This document shows positions 1 through 5,014 of a DNA stretch of 5,014 nt, in pieces. Origin of the DNA: Candidatus Thorarchaeota archaeon (GTDB lineage: Archaea > Asgardarchaeota > Thorarchaeia > Thorarchaeales > Thorarchaeaceae); NCBI GenBank assembly GCA_029855925.1, contig JAGSHP010000355.1:1-5014 (forward strand). Direction: 5' to 3'. The notes under the pieces are model-generated. The model ran no database searches and had not been told where the DNA came from. It was given only the letters and a program-made list of their open reading frames with translations. A program made the position numbers and the translations under genes. Position 1 is the first letter of the stretch. Each line of letters begins with the position of its first letter.

Positions 1-29
1 GAACAAGGTAGTCATCAGTAGATGGTTCT

Positions 30-36
30 AGGGGTG
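30..36 (+). promoter_or_regulatory. Ribosome binding site of the ferritin-like gene
   Basis: The purine-rich stretch AGGGGTG ends 7 bases before the ATG at 44 and matches the anti-Shine-Dalgarno region through its GGGTG core. It supports that ATG as the real start. No TATA-like promoter is visible in the 29 bases upstream, so the gene may be transcribed from further left. In frame 1 an open stretch closes with TAG at 19-21 and could be the tail of an upstream gene, but seven codons are too few to judge. Confidence 0.6.
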
Positions 37-43
37 CCAACTG

Positions 44-469
44 ATGAAACTTGGAACCATTGGTGCCGTATTGAAGTTTGCAATTCAAATCGAGAGCACG
101 CTTCAAACAGCAGCAGAACTGCTCCACTCCAAGATGACAGATGAGAAGAGCAAGACTACGATTGCAGAACTGGTCGCCATTCACAAGAAGCGAATTAATA
201 GACTCAGACGTTTGCAACGGGAGAACACGACGGAGATGTTTCTTGAGCCAATTGTGGGACTATCAAGCGATCAGTACGAGGATGAGTCGCCTGTCGTAGA
301 GAAGGATGACGCCCTTCTGATGCAGGAACTGCAAGAAGCAGAGCGACGTGCACAGTCATTCTACATGGGGGCTGCTCCAAAGATAGATTTCCTGCCCGAG
401 ATAGCCGATGTTTTTGAGGAGTTTCAACAGGAGTTCACAGATTCCATTTCACCACGTCTGCTCAGTTGA
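44..469 (+). CDS. Small helical protein, possible degenerate ferritin/rubrerythrin-like fold
   Basis: The 141-residue product has no signal peptide or membrane segment, so it is probably cytoplasmic. It is almost entirely helical and charged, with two helical pairs (about residues 5-30 and 33-60, then 88-110 and 115-133) joined by an acidic linker at about 73-88. This is the layout of a four-helix ferritin-like bundle. E17 in helix 1, E42 and H47 in helix 2, and E100 with Y107 in helix 3 sit where rubrerythrin-like proteins carry ligands or supporting residues. The usual ExxH pairs are absent, and the last helix (E119 to E130) has no histidine. A di-iron site is therefore doubtful, and the protein may be structural or regulatory. 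The ATG at 44 is supported by a good ribosome site. The gene precedes the SCP2-like gene on the same strand. The coding call is fairly sure; the fold is inferred from pattern only. It could equally be an unrelated coiled-coil protein. Confidence 0.6.
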   Translation: MKLGTIGAVLKFAIQIESTLQTAAELLHSKMTDEKSKTTIAELVAIHKKRINRLRRLQRENTTEMFLEPIVGLSSDQYEDESPVVEKDDALLMQELQEAERRAQSFYMGAAPKIDFLPEIADVFEEFQQEFTDSISPRLLS

Positions 470-557
470 CCATTGAGTTTTTATCATGAAGCTGCCTAAG
501 ATAATGCAGACGCAAGTTGCGCCGAAAAACACGCACATGATGCAAGAGAGAGAACAG

Positions 558-980
558 ATGACAGACACAAGTCCAGAAACTTTCTTTGAGAAGGTACTTC
601 CAAAACTCTTCAAGCCCAAGAAAGCAAAGAGGTGGAACCGGACCATTCAATATCACATCACCGATGCAGGTGACTGGTATATTGTGGTCGAAGACCAACA
701 GATTTCCGTTCACAAGGGCACGATTGAGAACCCTCAGATGGTTGTTGAAGGCCCTTGGGAAGTGATTAAAGGAATCTACACTGGTGAGTACTTTGCTCCA
801 AAGGAACTCTCAAACGGAAGTTTCAGAGTCGAGGGGCCGATGACGGATCACATAAAGTGGTCAAGGATTATCAACAAGTGGGTCATTCTTGAGCCAATAC
901 CAGAAGGAGAGAAAGCAGTTGAGGTCACAGAAACCCCAACCGCTGAAGTTCCTAGTGAAGAGGTGGAGACTCGCCGGTAG
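558..980 (+). CDS. SCP2 sterol-binding-domain-like protein
   Basis: The 140-residue product resembles the SCP2 sterol-carrier fold, which binds lipids or fatty acyl-CoA in a hydrophobic tunnel. Residues 5-18 form the first helix. Strands follow at about 28-35 (IQYHIT), 39-45 (DWYIVVE) and 48-54. An NPQMVVEG stretch at 58-65 matches the family pattern of a strand before the helix that contains the WEVIKGIYTGE motif (67-77). GSFRVEGP at 87-94 corresponds to the usual G-x-hydrophobic-x-G-D-like turn, and the final helix is at 96-106. The tail after about residue 113 is acidic, rich in E, T and P, and probably disordered. There is no signal peptide. I chose the ATG at 558 because the fold begins directly after it and AGAGAG lies a few bases upstream. 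ATGs at 486, 504, 537 and 540 are in frame and would add up to 24 residues without domain character. The 3' end overlaps the opposing transporter gene. The ligand is unknown; a role in lipid or acyl-CoA handling is inferred from the family. Confidence 0.68.
   Translation: MTDTSPETFFEKVLPKLFKPKKAKRWNRTIQYHITDAGDWYIVVEDQQISVHKGTIENPQMVVEGPWEVIKGIYTGEYFAPKELSNGSFRVEGPMTDHIKWSRIINKWVILEPIPEGEKAVEVTETPTAEVPSEEVETRR
952..980. other. Tail-to-tail overlap of two convergent genes
   Basis: The SCP2-like gene ends with TAG at 978-980 on the plus strand. The C-terminal transporter half ends with TAG at 954-952 on the minus strand, so both proteins are encoded across these 29 bases. The overlap encodes the disordered acidic tail of one protein and the hydrophilic end (after residue 197) of the other, so constraint on both is probably low. 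With no space between the genes, any terminator must lie inside coding sequence. I see no stem-loop followed by a T run on either strand here. Confidence 0.8.
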
Positions 981-1572
981 GCTCAGGCACGAATATCGAA
1001 GAAATGCCCATGAAGAACAGCATGAACGATGCTCCGAGCCAACCCCAATAGAACAATGAGGGATCGATAAAGAAGAGAATCCCCTGTACTATTGGAGTGA
1101 TGACACCATACACAGCCGACACCAGTAGTGTTGCATGCATTTGTGCTGCGATACGATGCGGTGGGGCCAACTCGCCCAAGATAAAGGTCCACGGACATAG
1201 ACAGAGGCAGACAAAAAATATTGTCGATATCATGAGCAGGCCAGAGATCATCTTGCTCTCTTGCAGAACTGGAATGAAGCCTAGTAGGCTGGTCAATGCT
1301 GCAAGGAAGCCCCCTGCAATCATCAATGGTCGACGCCTTTTCAACCGTCTAGCCAGATAGTAGCCAATGACAAAACCCAGCGTCACTGAAGTGAGGTCAA
1401 TTACGCCAATCATGTACATGATGGAGGGGGGTGACACGGGATCCAACCCGCCCTCAATGGCCTTGTACGTGGGCAACCAGCTCACTGTCGTGATGTACGC
1501 AAAGAACACTCCGAGTATCGTTCCCATCAGATAGGTTTCCCGGAGCCTAAAGACACTTGTTTCTTCACTCAT
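952..1572 (-). CDS. MFS transporter, C-terminal six-helix half (TM7-12)
   Basis: The 206-residue product is the second half of a major facilitator transporter, a secondary carrier in the cytoplasmic membrane. Hydrophobic segments lie at about residues 14-34, 51-73, 83-103, 108-132, 148-169 and 174-195. W32-LPTY at the end of the first segment resembles the WLP motif at the start of the C-domain in CynX-like MFS members. The basic loop ARRLKRRR at 74-81 is the second copy of the loop 2-3 motif, and GELAPPHR at 133-140 fits the TM10-11 loop. The start is the ATG at 1572, with GGAGGT 7 bases upstream. A TTG six bases earlier is too close to that site. Only 15 bases separate it from the N-terminal half, in the same frame, so translation is probably coupled. 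A half of this kind should need its partner to transport. The substrate is unknown; the neighbours suggest the compound oxidised by the FAD enzyme. Confidence 0.82.
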   Translation of the reverse strand: MSEETSVFRLRETYLMGTILGVFFAYITTVSWLPTYKAIEGGLDPVSPPSIMYMIGVIDLTSVTLGFVIGYYLARRLKRRRPLMIAGGFLAALTSLLGFIPVLQESKMISGLLMISTIFFVCLCLCPWTFILGELAPPHRIAAQMHATLLVSAVYGVITPIVQGILFFIDPSLFYWGWLGASFMLFFMGISSIFVPEPTGESPPLH

Positions 1573-1579
1573 AATCAAG

Positions 1580-1585
1580 ACCTCC
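1580..1585 (-). promoter_or_regulatory. Ribosome binding site of the C-terminal transporter half
   Basis: A perfect GGAGGT on the minus strand lies 2 bases after the TGA that ends the N-terminal half and 7 bases before the ATG at 1572. It decides the start and is the main argument that the downstream half is translated independently rather than being a broken remnant. Confidence 0.85.
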
Positions 1586-1587
1586 AG

Positions 1588-2175
1588 TCAGTCCAGCGGG
1601 GACTCCTTCCCCAAGAGTATCCACAGTATGGCAGCAACGATGCCGATGACCCCCCAAAATGCGCTCGCCATGCGCCAGCTGGCACCCAACGCGAAGTACA
1701 AGAGACCAGAGTAGTAGCTCGCAGAGAAGGCGCCCCAGACAAGCCCGGTCATCACGGACAATGTTCCAGCCACATTGCTGTTATTTGACATTCCAAAGAA
1801 ACTCATGACTATCAGGTTGTTGAACAGGAAGATGATTCCGAAACCAGTAGCCACAAGAAACCGGGCAACCAGCATAGTCCAGTAGTCAGGGCAGAATGCC
1901 TGAAGCGTGCCAAAGCCACCAATGAGACCGATACCCACACTCAGACCAAACTTTGCGCCGCGGTCCTTAAGTGGTTCCTTGATCAGGCGAGTGAATCCTG
2001 CCAATGGAAGAAGCATGACCGAGATCAACCCACCGAACATAATATAATTAAACGACATCTCGGCCATCATCCGAGTCGCAAAGACAGCACAACTCGACCA
2101 TATGCCACCAAAGCTGACTGACGCAAGCACGATGATGCCCATCACAACGTAGCCGTAACGATTTTTCTCGCTCAA
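1588..2175 (-). CDS. MFS transporter, N-terminal six-helix half (TM1-6)
   Basis: The 195-residue product is the first half of a major facilitator transporter in the cytoplasmic membrane. Hydrophobic segments lie at about residues 8-33, 42-62, 75-94, 98-124, 134-160 and 168-189. The loop after the second segment, PLKDRGAKFG (68-77), is a degenerate form of the family's G-x-x-x-D-R-x-G-R motif, and R105 in the fourth segment is the usual TM4 arginine. The protein stops with TGA after the sixth segment, exactly where the central cytoplasmic loop would follow in a full carrier of about 400 residues. The start is a TTG at 2175 with GGAGGT 9 bases upstream. An in-frame TGA sits just upstream, and the next ATG (codon 12) would cut into the first helix. 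It follows the iron-sulfur gene by 22 bases in the same operon. Together the halves total 401 residues, a normal MFS length. Confidence 0.82.
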   Translation of the reverse strand: MSEKNRYGYVVMGIIVLASVSFGGIWSSCAVFATRMMAEMSFNYIMFGGLISVMLLPLAGFTRLIKEPLKDRGAKFGLSVGIGLIGGFGTLQAFCPDYWTMLVARFLVATGFGIIFLFNNLIVMSFFGMSNNSNVAGTLSVMTGLVWGAFSASYYSGLLYFALGASWRMASAFWGVIGIVAAILWILLGKESPLD

Positions 2176-2184
2176 GAGATATCA

Positions 2185-2190
2185 ACCTCC
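2185..2190 (-). promoter_or_regulatory. Ribosome binding site of the N-terminal transporter half
   Basis: GGAGGT on the minus strand, in the 22-base gap after the iron-sulfur gene, ends 9 bases before the TTG at 2175. A TGA in the reading frame at 2184-2182 rules out any start further upstream, so this site fixes a non-ATG start. Confidence 0.78.
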
Positions 2191-2197
2191 AATACGA

Positions 2198-3448
2198 CTA
2201 CTCCAGGGCGCGGTCGACCAACTGAACGATGTCAAAGACATCCATGTCATGATCAGTCTTACCCATCGTGTCATCGAAATTGTGAGAACAGAAGGGACAG
2301 GCTGAAACAATTGCGCTAGCCCCGGTGCTCTCAGCCTCTATGATGCGTTCTTCGGCACTCCACTGAGCAAAGTCAGGAAATGCAGCCTTCACACCACCAC
2401 CAGCCCCACAACACCATGCAGACCCACGATTGCGTTCCATCTCAACGACCTCGACCCCAGGTATTGCCGCTAAGACCTCACGTGGCGGCTCGTACACTTT
2501 GGCATGTCGACCAAGATGACACGGGTCGTGATAGGTCACTTTCAGGTCAAGCTTCTTCTTCATCTTCAGTGACTTGTCCTTGGTCTTCTCTGCCAAGAAC
2601 TCCGTGATATGAACGACCTCAAAGGGCAGTTCTCCAAAGAACTCGGGATAGTCCTTTTTCAGAGTGCGGAAACATCCCGCACAGGAAGTAACAACTCGCC
2701 TGATCCCGGCATCCTTTATCGCCTGGATATTGTGTTGGGCGACCTGACGAAACTCCTCACGCTTACCAACTCGTAAGGCAGGTGAACCACAACACCACTC
2801 ATCTTCACCCAAGACTCGAAATTCCGTCCCCGTCTTGGTAAGAATCCTGGCTGTTGCCTTGGCAATCTCAGGTTGTCGATAGGCTGCCGTACATCCGACA
2901 AAATAGGCGGTCTCTGCGGTATCAGAGACCTTTGCGTCAGAGGGCAACCAAGCAAACCGCTTCGAATGGTCCTCGCCATACGGATTGTGGACATCTTCAA
3001 TACGATTGACAAAGCCAACAAGCGGCTCGGGGATGAATCCCCGCTCGGCTAGCTCAGCACGCATCAGTTCGATGAGACGAACTGTGTTGAACTTCTCACC
3101 GCTCCACACAAGACTGTTGCAGATCTCTGCGCAGTTGCCGCACGTCGTACAGCGATAGACCACATCAGCCAGGTCCTGTGTCCAATCAATCACCTGTTCA
3201 TGGAGCAGGCGCAGGAGAAACATCTTCCCACCACCTGCGTAAGCCGTGTAACGATAACGCCAATAGGATGGACACGCCTGGAGAATCGGACTATCATACG
3301 TATAGTGGGTGGCACAGGTGCCACAATGCATACATCCGTATGTAAAGGCATAAGCAAGTTTCATTGTCTTCGCTAACTCTGGGACCTTGTACCTATCTGC
3401 ATAGGGCAGGTCATCGAGATACTCATCACTATGATTTGTGGTTGTCAT
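2198..3448 (-). CDS. CCG-domain (Fe-S)-binding oxidoreductase subunit, GlcF/HdrD type
   Basis: The 416-residue soluble electron-transfer protein is of the type that partners flavin oxidases (GlcF, GlpC) or forms heterodisulfide reductase subunit D. Two [4Fe-4S] ferredoxin motifs come first: C39, C42, C45 with C59 followed by proline, then C100, C103, C106, C110. In the first motif 13 residues separate the third and fourth cysteines instead of the usual three; as I recall, part of this family shares that. Two complete CCG (DUF224) domains follow: C186, C219-C220-G and C256-xx-C259; then C310, C346-C347-G and C384-xx-C387. No expected cysteine is missing, so the protein should be functional. 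There are no membrane segments. The start is ATG with an excellent GGAGGTGAT site, directly after the stop of the FAD oxidase gene. It most likely accepts electrons from that flavoprotein; the next acceptor (quinone, disulfide or another carrier) is not shown. The specific substrate cannot be assigned. Confidence 0.93.
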   Translation of the reverse strand: MTTTNHSDEYLDDLPYADRYKVPELAKTMKLAYAFTYGCMHCGTCATHYTYDSPILQACPSYWRYRYTAYAGGGKMFLLRLLHEQVIDWTQDLADVVYRCTTCGNCAEICNSLVWSGEKFNTVRLIELMRAELAERGFIPEPLVGFVNRIEDVHNPYGEDHSKRFAWLPSDAKVSDTAETAYFVGCTAAYRQPEIAKATARILTKTGTEFRVLGEDEWCCGSPALRVGKREEFRQVAQHNIQAIKDAGIRRVVTSCAGCFRTLKKDYPEFFGELPFEVVHITEFLAEKTKDKSLKMKKKLDLKVTYHDPCHLGRHAKVYEPPREVLAAIPGVEVVEMERNRGSAWCCGAGGGVKAAFPDFAQWSAEERIIEAESTGASAIVSACPFCSHNFDDTMGKTDHDMDVFDIVQLVDRALE

Positions 3449-5014
3449 CTAATCACCTCCACCCCCAATCTCAAGTTCTTCAGGAGTCAGTCCTCCCTTC
3501 TTGATCAGGTATTCGCGAACACCGTATGTGATGTAAGGGTTCAGTATATCATTGGGGTCAAGCGCCTTCTTGATCTTTAGCCATGTTATCGCGCTGGATG
3601 GCTCTAGAGCTGCTGCAACAACAGCAAGCTCCATAGATATGGGCCAGCCAGTTCCTTGATAGCCATATTCTGCAATCATGTGAGGCATGTGTTCTGCACT
3701 GATCTCTTGACTGGCCTCTCGACGAATCTCCAACATCTCTTCGGGATCATCGCTGTAGTCCTCAAACCATGAGAGACATCGAATGAACCAGCGTCGGCCG
3801 TTGTCATATGGCCATGACAGGTATCCGCTCGCCCCAGCCCACTGAGGGTGCTCATCCTCGACTCCTTGAAGTGCATCGACGAGATACTTCTCCAGACGCT
3901 TTGCTCGGCTCGGCCCCTGGATGATCGAGTAGAATGGGATTGTCGTCCCCTGCACATTCACGTATGGCTCAAGAAAGATTGGCATGTCCTTGATCCACCA
4001 TACCTGGATGTGTTCCCAGAACCAAGGCCACTTCTCTTGAATCTCCTCGTCTGGAATCCGCCAGCCATCATGATCCCTTGCCATTTTGTCGAGAACTTCT
4101 TCCCGGTTGGCAACGTCCTCCTCCATACCCTCTAGCAGTATACAGCAGAAATTGTATGGCGTTCCCTCAGGGGGTGACTTCAGAGGGTTCGTCTTCGAAC
4201 CAATCTCTGCTATTCGCCCAGTATATTTCACCTTGTGCTTCTTGACCAGAGGCCAGCTCCAGAGGAAGGCAATGATGTCCTGTACGAGCCAGTTGCGTAC
4301 CGCCTTCATGGCAAAGTCAACATAGTCATCGTACTTGTTGAAACCATAGGTCACGACCTTCTTGGCTTCAAGCTCGGGAAAGATCCTGACCGATGCGCGA
4401 GTGAGAATTCCCATGGTTCCCGCACTACGTCTGAATAAGCCAAGGTAGCTTGGTCCGGCGGGAGACCCAAGAATATTCTGCGTCCAGTCTGGAATCGTAT
4501 CCGACCCCATCACAAGCAGGCGTCCATCTCCTAACACTACCTGAGCGCTGAGCATGAGAAATGGATAGAGATGTGGTCTGTGAAGTCCGTGAATCCCGAG
4601 CAGGTTTGAGATCACACAGGTCTGCGGCGGAAATGTGCCATGGGGGAACCCGTAACCATGCTTTTGGAGCTCGCTGCAGAACTGGAGATAGGTCACGCCA
4701 GGCTCCACAACTGCAAAATCCGCATCATCGTTTATTTCAATGATCTTGTTCATCCGTGTCGTGTCCAGCAGAATGCCACCAAGGTTCGCAATGGTGATGC
4801 TGAATCCGGTTCCTCCACCCTGCACCGTGACCGGAACCCTGTACTTGTTTGCAATCCTGACTACGGTCTGCACATCTTCTGTGCAAGTCGGCTGAACAAC
4901 CATGTCAGGCAGAGAATGGTACGTCGTCGCCATGATGTTTTTCGAATGGACGGCACGGACTGCCTCATTTGTGTTCACGAGCTCGTCCCCAATCTCACGC
5001 CGCAGCTCCTCCAC
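3449..5014 (-). CDS. FAD-linked oxidase (PCMH/VAO superfamily), possibly 5'-partial
   Basis: The visible 521 residues form a flavoprotein that oxidises an organic substrate, probably in the cytoplasm. The N-terminal FAD-binding domain runs from about 33 to 215. It holds QPTCTEDV (41-48), the flavin-pyrophosphate loop GGGTG (66-70), ILLDTTRMN (81-89), VVEPGVTY (102-109), GDG (162-164) and LFRRSAGTMGI (193-203). The rest is the substrate cap domain, closing with DPNDILNP (486-493), the usual C-terminal signature of D-lactate/glycolate and 4-cresol type enzymes. The segment 131-150, where relatives carry a glycine-rich flavin contact, reads unusually (LGIHGLHRPH), and I cannot name a covalent flavin histidine. 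The cap is rich in tryptophan at 329-340. The first visible codon is GTG at the window edge. The N-terminus looks near complete, but the true start and its ribosome site may lie outside. It probably passes electrons to the adjacent iron-sulfur protein. Glycolate, lactate, aryl alcohol or another hydroxy compound are all possible substrates. Confidence 0.9.
   Translation of the reverse strand: MEELRREIGDELVNTNEAVRAVHSKNIMATTYHSLPDMVVQPTCTEDVQTVVRIANKYRVPVTVQGGGTGFSITIANLGGILLDTTRMNKIIEINDDADFAVVEPGVTYLQFCSELQKHGYGFPHGTFPPQTCVISNLLGIHGLHRPHLYPFLMLSAQVVLGDGRLLVMGSDTIPDWTQNILGSPAGPSYLGLFRRSAGTMGILTRASVRIFPELEAKKVVTYGFNKYDDYVDFAMKAVRNWLVQDIIAFLWSWPLVKKHKVKYTGRIAEIGSKTNPLKSPPEGTPYNFCCILLEGMEEDVANREEVLDKMARDHDGWRIPDEEIQEKWPWFWEHIQVWWIKDMPIFLEPYVNVQGTTIPFYSIIQGPSRAKRLEKYLVDALQGVEDEHPQWAGASGYLSWPYDNGRRWFIRCLSWFEDYSDDPEEMLEIRREASQEISAEHMPHMIAEYGYQGTGWPISMELAVVAAALEPSSAITWLKIKKALDPNDILNPYITYGVREYLIKKGGLTPEELEIGGGGD
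3452..3460 (-). promoter_or_regulatory. Ribosome binding site of the iron-sulfur gene, inside the FAD oxidase gene
   Basis: GGAGGTGAT on the minus strand also encodes the Gly-Gly-Asp end of the FAD oxidase. The oxidase stop codon TAG (3451-3449) directly abuts the ATG at 3448, with no bases between. The GGAGG core ends 7 bases before the ATG. The arrangement points to coupled translation of the two subunits in matched amounts. Confidence 0.88.

Noticed and set aside
511..521. Inverted repeat CGCAA-G-TTGCG as a hairpin or operator
   Set aside because: The loop would be one base, so the usable stem is about three pairs. It is likely a chance palindrome.
486..557. N-terminal extension of the SCP2-like protein from the ATG at 486
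   Set aside because: It adds 24 residues without domain character, the ATG has no convincing ribosome site, and three other in-frame ATGs precede the better-placed start at 558. It cannot be excluded.
1588..1590. TGA read as selenocysteine in a full-length transporter
   Set aside because: The position is in a hydrophilic central loop with no redox role, no selenocysteine-insertion hairpin is evident nearby, and a perfect ribosome site and ATG follow at once.
2716..3021. A 101-codon open frame on the minus strand inside the iron-sulfur gene
   Set aside because: It lies in another frame within a gene whose cysteine motifs are complete, has low-complexity arginine/serine-rich content and resembles no known domain.
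3848..4438. Several overlapping open frames on the plus strand opposite the FAD oxidase
   Set aside because: They are antisense to a well-supported flavoprotein gene, overlap one another, and show no domain pattern or ribosome sites.
1..5014. CRISPR array, insertion sequence, tRNA or rRNA
   Set aside because: No spaced direct repeats, transposase motifs, terminal inverted repeats or recognisable RNA-gene folds were seen. Nearly all of the window is accounted for by the six coding regions.

Overview
The window reads as an accessory metabolic locus from a prokaryotic genome with roughly balanced base composition. Four genes are packed on the minus strand and face two short genes on the plus strand. 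Several starts have strong Shine-Dalgarno sites (GGAGGT or GGAGGTGAT), one start is TTG, and there is no sign of introns. An archaeon is plausible, and an anaerobic one of the Asgard or Thorarchaeia kind fits the general look. Nothing here decides between archaea and bacteria, so this is a weak inference.

Plus strand, positions 1-980: the first gene encodes a small helical protein that resembles the ferritin/rubrerythrin fold but has lost most of the expected metal ligands. The second encodes a small SCP2-like (sterol carrier protein 2) protein, likely a lipid or acyl-CoA binder.

Minus strand, positions 5014 down to 952, in transcription order: an FAD-linked oxidase of the PCMH/VAO type (start at or beyond the window edge); a CCG-domain iron-sulfur protein with two [4Fe-4S] ferredoxin motifs, of the GlcF/HdrD type; and two consecutive genes that are the N-terminal and C-terminal six-helix halves of one MFS transporter. 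The first two genes are separated by no bases, the next gap is 22 bases, and the two transporter halves are 15 bases apart. This looks like a single operon. The transporter probably imports a small organic acid or related compound, the flavoprotein oxidises it, and the iron-sulfur protein takes the electrons. Neither the substrate nor the final acceptor can be read from the sequence.

The most notable point is the split transporter. The halves lie in the same reading frame, separated by a single TGA. The second half has its own perfect GGAGGT site 7 bases before an ATG. Either this is a real two-subunit MFS transporter, or a full-length gene has been interrupted by one stop codon. The two gene groups converge and overlap by 29 bases at their 3' ends, so there is no intergenic stretch longer than about 90 bases.
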